From NCBI GenBank assembly GCA_003021335.1, contig PXQL01000042.1:1-17353 (forward strand): a stretch of 17,353 bases of DNA. The letters run 5' to 3'. Shown here piece after piece: positions 1 through 8,010 of this stretch. Below the pieces are notes generated by a model. That model was not told where the DNA came from and searched no databases. It saw only the letters and a list, made by a program, of their open reading frames with translations. Both the position numbers and the translations under genes were made by a program. The stretch comes from Halobacteriales archaeon QH_10_67_13. Lineage in GTDB: Archaea; Halobacteriota; Halobacteria; Halobacteriales; Haloarculaceae. Each line of letters starts with the position of its first letter. Position 1 is the first letter of the stretch.

Positions 1-195
1 GGGCTGTTCGAGGCCGAGTTGCTCGCGGATCCGAAAGTACTCGGCGCGAGACTGTTCGGTCGCCGCCTCGCCGACGATCGTCGCCGCCGGATCAAGCGGG
101 CCGAACCGGAAAATGGCGAAGGTAAGACTCGCGCCGACAAACAGCACCGGGATCGACAGTCCGAGTCGCTTGAGCAGATACCCCGCTCGGCTCAT
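1..195 (-). CDS. Dpp/Opp-type ABC transporter permease, N-terminal fragment
   Basis: The reverse strand from the ATG at 193-195 stays open for 65 codons to the window edge, so the gene is cut by the window rather than broken. The N-terminus has a YLLKRLGLSIPVLF segment followed by a hydrophobic stretch (about residues 11-31) and then FRFGPLDPA. This matches the start of DppB/OppB-type inner-membrane permeases, where a first transmembrane helix precedes an L-x-P-G/L-D-P motif. Such permeases pair with a second permease (DppC type), two ATPases and a lipoprotein binding protein, which should lie beyond position 1. The substrate (peptide, nickel or sugar) cannot be told from 65 residues. A nikR gene lies 8 kb away, but nothing links the two. 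Confidence 0.85.
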   Translation of the reverse strand, partial: MSRAGYLLKRLGLSIPVLFVGASLTFAIFRFGPLDPAATIVGEAATEQSRAEYFRIREQLGLEQP

Positions 196-283
196 GTGGC
201 CGACTCCCGCGAGATCCCCCTGACAAACGAGTCGGACCGGACCGTGGTGTCGCGCACGACGTACGCGAGTACTCTATGGGCAC

Positions 284-293
284 GAGTATTTAG
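284..293 (-). promoter_or_regulatory. possible TATA element for the ABC permease gene
   Basis: On the reverse strand this reads CTAAATACTC in an AT-richer patch of an otherwise GC-rich 139-base gap (196-334). A start about 26 bases downstream would leave a leader of roughly 65-70 bases before the permease ATG. Only the base composition supports this. Confidence 0.3.
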
Positions 294-334
294 CCTTGAC
301 GTAGTAACCGTGACAGTGGAGGGAATTCGCTGGG

Positions 335-850
335 CTACTGGAAGTCAGGAAAAAACGGTGCCGAGTCGGCGTGTTCGAACGATCCCAGGTGGGTCCCGTC
401 GACACGAAACAGGTGCGAATGCATCCGACCGGTCTGTTCGGCCGCCTCACGACAGCGCGCGAACGCCTCTCCCGTACGGTCGAGCACGCCGGCCAAGAGG
501 ATGGCGACGTCCGTCTGGGGATTCTTGAAAACAGTCAGCATGTAGAGTTTCTCGGGCGTCGCGCGGCGGTAAAGCTCTGTCTCGGGAAACCGTCCCTGTC
601 CGGGATCGAATCGCTCGACAAACGCGTCGGCGGCATCGCCAGGGACGACATAGGCGTAGCCGTGCCGGTCGGCCAGTCCGGCGTTGGGACCCTCTGGACC
701 GGCGTCGCCCGCCGGGATCGTCAGCGTGTCCCAGCCGTCGGTCGCTTTTCTCGACGCCAGGTCATCCATCTCCCCGAGGAGTCGGATCCAGCCTTCGTCC
801 GTTGGCGCTTCGGTCACAGCCACGAGGTCGTGAGCGTGTGTACAAAACAC
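335..850 (-). CDS. haloarchaeal protein of unknown function, about 160-171 aa
   Basis: This is a soluble acidic protein with no signal peptide, membrane segment or metal-binding cluster. The composition is typical haloarchaeal, and the reverse frame is clearly the coding one, since the forward frame over the same bases is Arg/Gly/Val-rich. It has a central VVPGDAADAFVERFD segment, then LYMLTVFKNPQTDVAILLAG (a predicted beta-rich core), and a C-terminal HLFRVDGTHLGSFEH followed by PFFPDF. It resembles conserved haloarchaeal hypothetical proteins I have seen, but I know no function. The longest frame starts with GTG at 850. GTG codons at residues 10 and 12 (823, 817) are equally possible starts, since the first nine residues (MFCTHAHDL) look unlike a conserved N-terminus. 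It is divergent from the RaSEA gene across a 59-base gap. Confidence 0.8.
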   Translation of the reverse strand: MFCTHAHDLVAVTEAPTDEGWIRLLGEMDDLASRKATDGWDTLTIPAGDAGPEGPNAGLADRHGYAYVVPGDAADAFVERFDPGQGRFPETELYRRATPEKLYMLTVFKNPQTDVAILLAGVLDRTGEAFARCREAAEQTGRMHSHLFRVDGTHLGSFEHADSAPFFPDFQ

Positions 851-909
851 TACTGACCGATAGAGTCCCGAGCGTAGCGGATTTGTGTGCCGGTAAATAA
901 CTAATACTG

Positions 910-1992
910 GTGAATCACCCCGAGCCGGACCCGGAGCTCGACGAGCAGGGCCGGGGAATGGGCGCCCACAACCGAGCGATGGGGGCGATCCGCGCCGAGA
1001 ACGACCAGGAGCACAACCGACGGGAGCCGACCCGCGTCTGGCTCGACGAGGACAACACCACCGAGGGGGTCTGCGACTCGCTGACGATCGTCCTCAACAC
1101 CGGCGGCTATCGGTGGGCCCAGGCGGGGGGCTGTACGGTGTGTGGTTACGTCACTGAGAGCGTCGACGGTGGGACCGTTACTCACGAGGACCTGTTGAGC
1201 CAGATCGAGGAGAGCCTGGCCTACGAGCGCGAGCGCGCCGAGGAGCCGGCCGGCCAGGTGAAGCTCCACACCGCCGGATCCTTCCTCGACGAGCGCGAGA
1301 TCCCGGCCGAGACCCGCGCGGCGATCGCCGAGGAGTTCGCCGACCGCGACCGGATTGTCGTCGAGTCCCTGCCGGATTTCATCGACGCAGAGCGGCTTCG
1401 AGCGTTCACCGACCGGGGCCTCGAGATCGACGTCGCCGTGGGACTCGAGACCGTGACTGACCGGATTCGCCACGACTGTGTCAACAAGCACGTCGAGTTC
1501 GCGGAGTTCGAACGTGCCGCCGCCGAGGCGCGGGCGGCCGGCGCGGGAGTCAAGACCTACCTACTCCTGAAACCACCCTTCCTCTCGGAGGGGGAGGCCA
1601 TCGCGGACATGGAGCGGTCGATCCGGCGGTGTGCGGACGTGGAGGGCTGTCACACCGTCTCGATGAACCCCTGTAACGTCCAGCGCTACTCCACGGTGGA
1701 GCGGCTGTACTCCGAGGACGGCTACCGGCCGCCCTGGCTCTGGTCGGTGACCGCAGTTCTCGAGGCGACCGCGGACACCGACGTTTTAGTCGTCTCTGAC
1801 CCCATCGGCCACGGCAGCGACCGCGGGCCACACAACTGCGGGGAGTGTGACAGCCGCGTCCAGCGGGCGATCAAGGATTTTAATCTCCGGCAGGATCCGA
1901 CGGTCTTCGAGCAGGTTTCCTGTTCCTGTGAGCGCACCTGGGCGGCCGTCCGCGAGCGCGAGCGAGGATACTGTCTTCCCCTTACCAACTGA
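910..1992 (+). CDS. archaeosine biosynthesis radical SAM protein RaSEA
   Basis: RaSEA works with ArcS on lysine-modified preQ0 in tRNA at position 15 to produce archaeosine, using radical S-adenosylmethionine chemistry. The 360-residue length fits the family. Family signatures visible are WLDEDNTTEGV, LTIVLNTGG, GGCTVCGY (C75, C78), a Gly-Ser-Phe-Leu-Asp block, VVESLPDF, VGLETVTDRIRHDCVNK, KTYLLLKPPFLSE, SMNPCNVQRY, YRPPWLWS and SDPIGHGSDRGPHNCGECD. The C-terminus carries two more cysteine pairs (CGEC, CSC). The GTG at 910 gives an N-terminus of the length I expect; an ATG at 958 (MGAHNRAMG) is the alternative. One oddity: residue 67 in NTGGYRW is Tyr where I expect the first cluster cysteine, and the only other upstream Cys is C55. 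No archaeosine partner gene is nearby. Confidence 0.9.
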   Translation: MNHPEPDPELDEQGRGMGAHNRAMGAIRAENDQEHNRREPTRVWLDEDNTTEGVCDSLTIVLNTGGYRWAQAGGCTVCGYVTESVDGGTVTHEDLLSQIEESLAYERERAEEPAGQVKLHTAGSFLDEREIPAETRAAIAEEFADRDRIVVESLPDFIDAERLRAFTDRGLEIDVAVGLETVTDRIRHDCVNKHVEFAEFERAAAEARAAGAGVKTYLLLKPPFLSEGEAIADMERSIRRCADVEGCHTVSMNPCNVQRYSTVERLYSEDGYRPPWLWSVTAVLEATADTDVLVVSDPIGHGSDRGPHNCGECDSRVQRAIKDFNLRQDPTVFEQVSCSCERTWAAVRERERGYCLPLTN

Positions 1993-2129
1993 GCCAGTTT
2001 TACTTTCACTCCGGCAGGCGCGGCTATTAGTCGATCGTACAATAAGGTACACGTAGGGGTCGGAGTCCTCGGGATCCGAAACCCGGCCGGGGATTGTCAC
2101 ACGCTCCGGACCCCGTTCCCCTTCTGGAT

Positions 2130-2804
2130 TCAGTTGACAAACGCCCGGAGAATCCCGCGACCGTCGGTGCCGCCGGTGTCCGGGAGCGTCGCCCGCTCGG
2201 GGTGGGGCATCATGACGGCCGCGCCGGTCTTGCCGACGATCCCGGCGACGTTATCCGTCGAGCCGTTGGGATTCGCCGCCGCAATCGTCCGGCCGTCGGC
2301 GTCACAGTACCGGAACAGAACACGATCGTCCCGCTCGAGAGTCTCGAGTCGGCCGGGCTCGATCACGAACCGGCCCTCGGCGTGGGCGATCGGCAACTCG
2401 ATGATCTCGCCGGCCTCGTAGGCCCGCGTCCAGGGGGTGTCGGTCGTCTCGACCCGGAGGAAGGTGTGCTCACAGCGGAATCGCGACCGGTCGTTAGTCG
2501 TGAATGCGCCGGGGGCAAGCGAGGCCTCGCAGCCGATCTGGGCGCCGTTGCAGACCCCGAGCACCGGGAGGCCGCCGGCGGCTGCCCGGCGGACCTCCTC
2601 GAGGATTGGCGTCCGGGCCGCGATCGCGCCAGCCCGGAGGTAGTCGCCGTAGGAGAACCCGCCCGGGAGCACGACGCCGGTAACGTCTGCGGGCAAGCCG
2701 TCGGCGTGCCAGGCGAGCTCGGCGTCGATCCCGAGGGTTCGAAGCGCACGGACCGCGTCGCGGTCGCAGTTGCTTCCGCCGAACCTGATTACGGCGACGG
2801 TCAT
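2130..2804 (-). CDS. purQ: phosphoribosylformylglycinamidine synthase, glutaminase subunit
   Basis: PurQ is a class I glutamine amidotransferase that hydrolyses glutamine and passes ammonia to PurL in the fourth step of purine synthesis, converting FGAR to FGAM in the cytoplasm. At 224 residues it is standard length. It has the PurQ N-terminus (VIRFGGSNCDRD), PGGFSYGDYLRAGA, the nucleophile elbow GVCNGAQIG with Cys85, and the His201/Glu203 pair in MPHPER. Its ATG (2802-2804) overlaps the purS stop codon (2801-2803) as ATGA, so the two are probably translationally coupled and made together as parts of the PurLQS complex. purL is not in the window. Confidence 0.97.
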   Translation of the reverse strand: MTVAVIRFGGSNCDRDAVRALRTLGIDAELAWHADGLPADVTGVVLPGGFSYGDYLRAGAIAARTPILEEVRRAAAGGLPVLGVCNGAQIGCEASLAPGAFTTNDRSRFRCEHTFLRVETTDTPWTRAYEAGEIIELPIAHAEGRFVIEPGRLETLERDDRVLFRYCDADGRTIAAANPNGSTDNVAGIVGKTGAAVMMPHPERATLPDTGGTDGRGILRAFVN

Positions 2805-3052
2805 CGTCGGTCGACCGTCACCTCGTACTCGTGCAGCGTCGGGTTCGCGAGCAGCCGCTCGGTCATCTCGGTCGCCTGCTCCTCGGCGGTCGCCGGATCG
2901 GCGGCAGCGAGATCGAGCTCGAAGCGGTCGGCCGTCCGGAGCGCCTCGACGTCGAATCCGAGCCGCTCGAGGGCCTGACGGGTCGTCTCGGCCTCGGGGT
3001 CGAGGACGCCCTGCTTGAGCCGGACGGTGACCGTCGCGGTGAACGCGGGCAT
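2801..3052 (-). CDS. purS: phosphoribosylformylglycinamidine synthase subunit PurS
   Basis: PurS is the small structural subunit that bridges PurQ and PurL in the three-part FGAM synthase. The 83-residue protein has the family pattern: a first strand (FTATVTVRLKQGVLDPE), the helix TTRQALERLGF, a strand with Val-Glu-Ala-Leu-Arg, the acidic FELDL, and a C-terminal helix ending LLANPTLHEYEV. The frame stays open for almost 500 further bases upstream, but the ATG at 3050-3052 is where homologues begin. A weak TATA-like CATAAGC lies about 34 bases upstream on this strand. It is the first gene of a purS-purQ operon. Confidence 0.95.
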   Translation of the reverse strand: MPAFTATVTVRLKQGVLDPEAETTRQALERLGFDVEALRTADRFELDLAAADPATAEEQATEMTERLLANPTLHEYEVTVDRR

Positions 3053-3058
3053 AGAGAG

Positions 3059-3114
3059 AGCCCCGCCCGGGGCGGCGAAAACGCTTATGATCGCGGGAAC
3101 CGCGGGGCTTTTTC
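3059..3114. promoter_or_regulatory. structured GC-rich intergenic region between purS and the kinase gene
   Basis: Between the divergent purS and kinase genes, AGCCCCGC (3059-3066) is the inverted repeat of GCGGGGCT (3102-3109). Inside lie two smaller hairpins: CCCC/GGGG (3061-3064 with 3069-3072) and CGCGG-GAA-CCGCG (3092-3104). The latter is followed by GGGCTTTTT on the plus strand, which looks like an intrinsic terminator although no plus-strand gene ends here. The probable purS promoter lies inside the structure. Confidence 0.4.
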
Positions 3115-3151
3115 TGTTGTAGACCTTACTGTGATATACATCGAATAACCC

Positions 3152-4594
3152 ATGAGCACGGAGCGAACAGTCGAACGACCGATCACGGTACTTCACGCCG
3201 ACGACGACTCGTCGTTTCTCGATTTGGCCGAGGCCTACCTCGAACGCGAGCTCGCGAGCGCAGAGGTGCTCACCGCGAACGGGCCCGAGGAGGGGCTCGA
3301 CCGGCTCGACGGCTCGATCGATTGCGTGATCAGCGATTACGACATGCCCGGAATGGACGGCCTCGAGTTCTTCGAGGCGATCAGGGACCGCCGACCGCGG
3401 CTCCCGTTCGTGCTGTACACCGGGAAGGGAAGCGAGGAGATCGCGAGTCGGGCAATAAACGCCGGGGTCACCGGCTACTTCCAGAAGGGCGGGCCCGACC
3501 AGTACCAGCGGCTCGCGAACCGGATCGAACACGCCGCCCACGAGTACCGCAGCGCCCGGGAGTCCGAGCGGTACTCGACGGTGCTGCAGGCGCTCAGCTA
3601 CCCGATCTACGTGGTCGGGACCGACGTCACCTTCGAGTACGTTAACGACGCCTTCCTCGAGTTGGTCGGATACGACCGCGAGGAGGTGATCGGCGCCCCG
3701 ACGAGCCTGATCAAATCAGAAGAGGGCGTCGAGCGGGCAAACGAGATGCTCGCGCGGATCATCTCGAGCAGCGGCCCGGACACCGAACAGTTCGAGGTCG
3801 ACATCCACCCCAGGGACGGCGAGCCGATCCCCTGCCGGGATCATATGGCCGCGCTGCCCTTCGACGAGGAGTTTCGGGGCTCGGTCGGGATCCTCAGGGA
3901 CATCTCCGAACAGGAGCGGCGCCGCCGCGAGCTGATCCGGCAGAACGAACGTCTCGAGGAGTTCGTCTCGGTGATCTCACACGACCTGCGATCGCCGCTC
4001 GACATGGCCGAAACCGCGACCGAGCTCGCCCGGGAGACCGGCGACCCGGAGTACTTCGAGAAGGTCGCGACCGCCCACGACCGCATGGAACAGATGATTG
4101 ACGAGCTGCTCACGCTCGCCCGGACCGGCGAGGCGGTCAGCCAGACCGACTGTCTGAGCCTCCGCGGCCTGGCAGAGGAGGCACACAGCACCTGCGCGGC
4201 CGAGGCAAACATAGAGATCGCCTCGGCAGTGGCTGTCGAGGGCGAGACCGGCCGGATGCGACACCTCTTCGAGAACCTGATCGGGAACGCGGTCAGACAC
4301 GCCGGCCCGGACGTAACGATCACCGTCGGCGCGCTCGACGACGAGGAGGGATTCTACGTCGCCGACGACGGCCCCGGGATCCCGGAAGAAAACCGCGATC
4401 AAGTGTTCGAGCCGGGCTTTACCACCGACGACGAGGGCACCGGATTTGGCCTCGCGATCGTCCGCCGGATCGCCGACGCTCACGACTGGGAGGTCCGCGT
4501 CGATGAAAGCGAGGACGGCGGCACCCGGTTCGCATTCACCGGCTGTCAGACCGTGCCGGTCGAAGACGCGAGTGTCTGGGACGCGACGGCCTGA
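3152..4594 (+). CDS. receiver-PAS-histidine kinase (cytoplasmic sensor kinase)
   Basis: This 480-residue signalling protein has no transmembrane segment. Domains in order: a receiver domain (about 10-128) with the acidic triad D17-D19, phospho-acceptor D62 in SDYDMPGMDG, T90 and K112; a PAS sensor (about 140-252) with YVNDAFLELVGYDREEVIG and a PAC-like end GSVGILRDISEQE; a dimerisation/phosphoacceptor helix with His277 in SHDLRSPLD; and a GHKL ATPase domain (about 365-465) with N375-x3-N379, DDGPGI at 405-410 and GTGFGL at 429-434. All catalytic residues are present, so it should be an active kinase controlled by phosphorylation or docking at its own receiver domain. This REC-PAS-kinase arrangement is common in haloarchaea. 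The PAS ligand is unknown, and no response regulator is adjacent, so its partner must be elsewhere. Confidence 0.93.
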   Translation: MSTERTVERPITVLHADDDSSFLDLAEAYLERELASAEVLTANGPEEGLDRLDGSIDCVISDYDMPGMDGLEFFEAIRDRRPRLPFVLYTGKGSEEIASRAINAGVTGYFQKGGPDQYQRLANRIEHAAHEYRSARESERYSTVLQALSYPIYVVGTDVTFEYVNDAFLELVGYDREEVIGAPTSLIKSEEGVERANEMLARIISSSGPDTEQFEVDIHPRDGEPIPCRDHMAALPFDEEFRGSVGILRDISEQERRRRELIRQNERLEEFVSVISHDLRSPLDMAETATELARETGDPEYFEKVATAHDRMEQMIDELLTLARTGEAVSQTDCLSLRGLAEEAHSTCAAEANIEIASAVAVEGETGRMRHLFENLIGNAVRHAGPDVTITVGALDDEEGFYVADDGPGIPEENRDQVFEPGFTTDDEGTGFGLAIVRRIADAHDWEVRVDESEDGGTRFAFTGCQTVPVEDASVWDATA

Positions 4595-4661
4595 TTCACC
4601 AGGTACGGGATAAGGTGTCGACGAGTTCTGATCGGCCACCGAATCGGTCGATAAACGCGGC

Positions 4662-5456
4662 TTACTCGTCGCCGGCGAGGGCGCCACGTTTGAGTTCGGC
4701 GGCCTTCGTCGCGATGCGGTCCGTGACCGCCGCCCGGTCCTCGCCGCTTGCGACAATCTCGACCAGCGCCGAGCCGACAATGATCCCGTCGGCGCCGGCC
4801 CGGACGATCCGTTCGGCGTGCTCGCCGGTCTTGATTCCGAACCCGACGGCTTTTGGAACGCTCCAGCCATCGATCCGAGCGAGTGACGCCGCCGTGCGAC
4901 CGGAAACATCTTCCCGGGCGCCGGTGGTCCCCATGCGAGCCTGGACGTAGACGTACCCCGAGACGAGCTCGCGGATCCGCGCCAGCCGGGCGCCCTCGGT
5001 TGTGGGGGCAACGATGAAGATCAGATCGAGGCCGAACTCGTCGCAGGCGGCCCGGAGCGGGTCGGCCTCCTCGACGGGTAGGTCCGGCACGACAAATCCC
5101 TCGATCCCGGCCCGGGCGGCCGCGCGGACGAACGGCCGCGGGCCCGGCTCGTCGCCGTACTGGTAGAGCAGGTTATAGTAGGTCATACAGACGATCGGCG
5201 TCTCCACGGAAAGCTCCCGGACGAACGCTAGGTACCGCTCGGGGGTCATACCCTCCTCAAGTGCGCGGACGATTGCCTCCTGGATCGTCGGGCCCTCCGC
5301 GATTGGCTCGGAGAAGGGCAGGCCCAGCTCGATGACATCGGCGGCGTCCGCGAGCGTCTCGACGTACGCCAGTGAGTCCTCGTAACCGGGGTCGCCCGCG
5401 ACCAGATACGGGACGAAGGCCGGCTCCTCGAAGGTCTCGGTGAGTCCCACGGTCAC
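4662..5456 (-). CDS. trpA: tryptophan synthase alpha subunit
   Basis: TrpA cleaves indole-3-glycerol phosphate to indole and glyceraldehyde 3-phosphate; indole is channelled to TrpB. The 264-residue TIM barrel has [15 protein letters not shown], the catalytic Glu43 in [73 protein letters not shown] (phosphate loop) and DGIIVGSAL. The second catalytic acid, Asp60 in the Salmonella enzyme, is Glu54 here ([11 protein letters not shown]). I recall the same change in other haloarchaeal TrpA sequences. The ATG overlaps the trpB stop codon by 4 bases, making it the last gene of trpCBA. Confidence 0.97.
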   Translation of the reverse strand: MTVGLTETFEEPAFVPYLVAGDPGYEDSLAYVETLADAADVIELGLPFSEPIAEGPTIQEAIVRALEEGMTPERYLAFVRELSVETPIVCMTYYNLLYQYGDEPGPRPFVRAAARAGIEGFVVPDLPVEEADPLRAACDEFGLDLIFIVAPTTEGARLARIRELVSGYVYVQARMGTTGAREDVSGRTAASLARIDGWSVPKAVGFGIKTGEHAERIVRAGADGIIVGSALVEIVASGEDRAAVTDRIATKAAELKRGALAGDE

Positions 5457-6778
5457 TCCCCCTGGTCGGCGGCGTCGGCCTGACCGCCTCCGAGACCGCC
5501 GGCTCGCCGGAGGACATCCATGTTGGGCGCGACCGACAGCTCGCGGTCCGCGGTCTCTTCGAGGACCGTCTCTAAGTCCTTGTCTCCACGACCGGAGACG
5601 TTCACGAGCACGACCTCACCCAGCCCGTCCGCCTGCCCCTCTGAGACGGTCTCGAGGTAGCCGAAGGCGTGGGCGGTCTCGAGGGCGGGGATGATTCCCT
5701 CCGCCTGCGAGAGCCGGTGGAAGGCCTCAAGCGCGTCGTCGTCGTCGACGGCGACCGGCTCGACCTGGCCCCGATCAACCAGGTGGGCCAGTTCGGGGCC
5801 GACGCCGGCGTAATCCAGCCCGGCCGAGACCGAGTGCGATTCGACGATCTGTCCGTCGCCGTCTTGGAGCAGCTTCGTCCGGGCGCCGTGGAGGACGCCC
5901 TCGGTGCCGGTCGACAGCGAGGCCGAGTTGGGCGCGACGCCGCGGTCCTGGTCGACCCCGAGCGAGGAGCCGCCGGCCTCGACGGCGTACAGGGCGACAT
6001 CGTCGTCTCTGAACGCGTCGAACGCGCCCATTGTGTTCGAGCCGCCGCCGGCACAGGCCACCACCGAGTCCGGCAGCCGGCCGATCCGGTCGCGAGCCTG
6101 CCGGCGGGCCTCCTCGGAGATGACCGACTGGAACGTGCGAACGAGCGCCGGGAACGGGTGGGGCCCGACGATCGAACCGATCACGTAGTGTGTGTTCTCG
6201 ACGGTGCCGGCCCAGTCTCGCATCGTCTCGCTGATAGCCTCTTTGAGCGTGCCTCGACCGGTCGTGACCGGCACCACCTCGGCGCCGTTCGTCCGGATCC
6301 GGAAGACGTTGGGCCGCTGGCGGGCGATATCGGTCTCGCCCATGTAGATCTCGCAGGGCATATCCAGGTGTGCGGCGGCCATCGCGGTCGCGGTGCCGTG
6401 TTGGCCGGCGCCGGTCTCTGCGATGATCCGGTCTTTGCCCATGTACTGTGCGAGCAGCACCTGCCCCAGAGCGTTGTTGAGCTTGTGGGCCCCGCCGTGC
6501 AGCAGGTCCTCACGTTTGAGATACACCTCGCGGTCGTACCGGGCTGAGAGCTGGTCGGCCCGCTGGAGCGGCGTGGGCCGGCCGCCGAAATCCGCCAGCC
6601 GGCGGCGGAACTCGTCGATGAACCCCTCCTCGTTGTCCAGCACGTACCGCTCGTAGGCGTCGGTTAGCTCCTCGATCGCGGGCATCAACGCCTCGGGAAC
6701 GTACTGCCCGCCGTAGGCGCCGTACTTGCCGTCGGCCTCGGTCCGGGCCGATCGCCCGCCCTCGGTCGGCGCGGTCAT
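5453..6778 (-). CDS. trpB: tryptophan synthase beta subunit
   Basis: TrpB is the PLP enzyme that condenses indole with L-serine to give tryptophan. Of the 441 residues, the catalytic core starts at [18 protein letters not shown] binds Lys99 in HGGAHKLNN; catalytic Glu121 lies in AETGAGQHG, the phosphate-binding loop is AGGGSNTMG (243-251), and NVSGRGDKD closes the cofactor site. The COMM-type region ([17 protein letters not shown]) marks it as the TrpB1 class that works with TrpA. About 18 N-terminal and 35 C-terminal residues, Ala/Gly/Asp-rich, lie beyond the usual core. The start overlaps the trpC stop and the stop overlaps the trpA start (ATGA at both junctions), implying coupled translation. 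Confidence 0.98.
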   Translation of the reverse strand: MTAPTEGGRSARTEADGKYGAYGGQYVPEALMPAIEELTDAYERYVLDNEEGFIDEFRRRLADFGGRPTPLQRADQLSARYDREVYLKREDLLHGGAHKLNNALGQVLLAQYMGKDRIIAETGAGQHGTATAMAAAHLDMPCEIYMGETDIARQRPNVFRIRTNGAEVVPVTTGRGTLKEAISETMRDWAGTVENTHYVIGSIVGPHPFPALVRTFQSVISEEARRQARDRIGRLPDSVVACAGGGSNTMGAFDAFRDDDVALYAVEAGGSSLGVDQDRGVAPNSASLSTGTEGVLHGARTKLLQDGDGQIVESHSVSAGLDYAGVGPELAHLVDRGQVEPVAVDDDDALEAFHRLSQAEGIIPALETAHAFGYLETVSEGQADGLGEVVLVNVSGRGDKDLETVLEETADRELSVAPNMDVLRRAGGLGGGQADAADQGE

Positions 6779-7524
6779 CGGTCCACCCCCGCGAGTCGGG
6801 CGGTCGTTTCCGCCACGGGCCCGTCCATGATCGCCGAACCGACCAGGACGGCGTCGGCGCCAGCGGCCCGCATACGCTCGACGTCGGCCCGGGTCTGGAG
6901 TCCGCTCTCGGCGATCAGGGTCGTCTCCGAGGGCGCGGCCGGCGCGACCGACTCGAAGGTCGACAGGTCCACCTGGAGGCGGGCGAGATCGCGGTTGTTC
7001 ACGCCGACGAGATCCGCCCCTGCCGCGACGGCTCGTTCGAGTTCCGCCCGCGTGTGGGTCTCGACGAGGGTCTGAAAGCCACGCTCGTTGGCCGCCGCGA
7101 CCAGCCCAGGGAGATCCTCGACGAAGCGGGCGATCACCAACACTGCGTCGGCCGCGACCACGTCGAGGTGGGCCTCACGCAGGAGAAAATCCTTGCGCAA
7201 CACCGGCACGTCGACCGCCGATCGGACCCGATCCAGCGTCTCGGGGTCGCCGCCGAAGTGTTCGGGTTCGGTGAGCACCGACAGCGCGGCCGCCCCGCCG
7301 GCGACCATCTCTTCGGCGAGCTTAACGGGGTCGGCGTTGCGCTCGCCCTCGGTCGTCGGCGAGGTGGGCTTGATCTCCGCGATCACTGGGACCCGACCAT
7401 CTGCCTCGGCGCGTTCGAAGGCGGCTGCGAACGATCGGGCCTCGACGCTGGTGTACGCCCCGCCCTCTCGCCGCTCGGCTGCCGTCAGTATCGAGTCGAC
7501 CGCCGGCGCGACGGTTTCGGTCAT
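6775..7524 (-). CDS. trpC: indole-3-glycerol phosphate synthase
   Basis: TrpC closes the indole ring: CdRP gives indole-3-glycerol phosphate, CO2 and water, the step feeding TrpA. The 249-residue TIM barrel carries the expected residues: Glu50/Lys52 in AEIKPTSPT, Lys111 in [15 protein letters not shown] (Asn176-177), Glu206-Ser207 in IAESGLQ and AVLVGSAIM. The frame remains open about 560 bases further upstream, antisense to another gene, so that extension is not real. Two ATGs lie at 7524 and 7530 (ATG TAT ATG ACC); 7524 gives the best N-terminus, with 7530 as the alternative. A TATA-like GTCTTAT (about 7552-7559, reverse strand) fits a short or absent leader. It is the first gene of trpCBA; other trp genes are not in the window. 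Confidence 0.96.
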   Translation of the reverse strand: MTETVAPAVDSILTAAERREGGAYTSVEARSFAAAFERAEADGRVPVIAEIKPTSPTTEGERNADPVKLAEEMVAGGAAALSVLTEPEHFGGDPETLDRVRSAVDVPVLRKDFLLREAHLDVVAADAVLVIARFVEDLPGLVAAANERGFQTLVETHTRAELERAVAAGADLVGVNNRDLARLQVDLSTFESVAPAAPSETTLIAESGLQTRADVERMRAAGADAVLVGSAIMDGPVAETTARLAGVDR

Positions 7525-7611
7525 ATACATACATTGATGGGCAGAACTGGAGATAAGACTTGCGTAGCGGGCCGACGGAATTCTTTTCCGCCGGGGTCCG
7601 GAACGTGTGGT

Positions 7612-7995
7612 ATGGCAGACGAGACAGACGAGGGCGAAGAGGCTGACGCCGGCGAATCCGAGAGCGAGGACGGCGAGAAATCCTTCCGGGAGCGCGTCGA
7701 GGAGATTCGACAGCAGCGCGGCGAGGAGGGCGAAGACGGCGAGCGCGGGCCACCGGAAGAAATGATGGGCGGTCCCGGCGGCAACCCGTTCGCGCAGATG
7801 ATGGGCGGCATGATGGGCGGCGGCCCCGGCGGGATGGGCGGTGGTGGTCCCGGTGCCGGCGGCCGCGGCGGTCCCGGCGGGGCTCAGGGCGGCGAGACCG
7901 ACGAGGAGCTGATCCGAGAGGTGCGAAAGCTCCGGGACGAGGTCCACGACGTCCGGCGGTCGCTCGACCGGATCGCTAACGCCCTCGAGGACTGA
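7612..7995 (+). CDS. acidic Gly/Met-rich small protein with C-terminal coiled coil, unknown function
   Basis: This 127-residue protein has no recognised family. Three zones are visible. Residues 1-22 are almost all Asp/Glu/Ser/Ala, and 23-47 are charged and helical ([16 protein letters not shown]). Residues 51-95 are a low-complexity tract with MMGG repeats and PGG/GPG units. Residues 96-127 form a heptad-like helix ([26 protein letters not shown]) suited to oligomerisation. The frame extends upstream antisense to trpC, but the ATG at 7612 fits because codon usage and acidic composition begin there, 87 bases from divergent trpC. An HNH gene follows after 15 bases, so the two may be co-transcribed. 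The GGN-rich tract inflates G/C, but the flanking helices argue for a true protein. Confidence 0.8.
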   Translation: MADETDEGEEADAGESESEDGEKSFRERVEEIRQQRGEEGEDGERGPPEEMMGGPGGNPFAQMMGGMMGGGPGGMGGGGPGAGGRGGPGGAQGGETDEELIREVRKLRDEVHDVRRSLDRIANALED

Positions 7996-8010
7996 CCCGA
8001 CGGAGCGGAG

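Noticed and set aside
19..528. Forward frame of 169 codons at the window start
   Set aside because: It covers the reverse-strand permease fragment and part of the next gene; Arg-rich with no domain.
2094..2978. Forward frame of 294 codons over purQ
   Set aside because: Shadow of purQ, which has full catalytic motifs on the reverse strand.
3977..5011. Reverse frame of 344 codons spanning the kinase 3' end and the trpA region
   Set aside because: It overlaps two well-defined genes in other frames and has no recognisable motif.
5669..6547. Forward frame of 292 codons over trpB
   Set aside because: Antisense shadow of trpB, rich in Val/Arg/Gly/Asp as expected for the opposite strand of GC-rich coding DNA.
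7054..7611. Upstream extension of the Gly/Met-rich protein frame
   Set aside because: It is antisense to trpC with mixed composition; the acidic N-terminus and codon bias start at 7612.
7525..7611. Search for a TGTACA-type tryptophan operator upstream of trpC
   Set aside because: No TGTACA motif is present in the gap. A short CGGAA/TTCCG repeat is seen, but it is too weak to call an operator.
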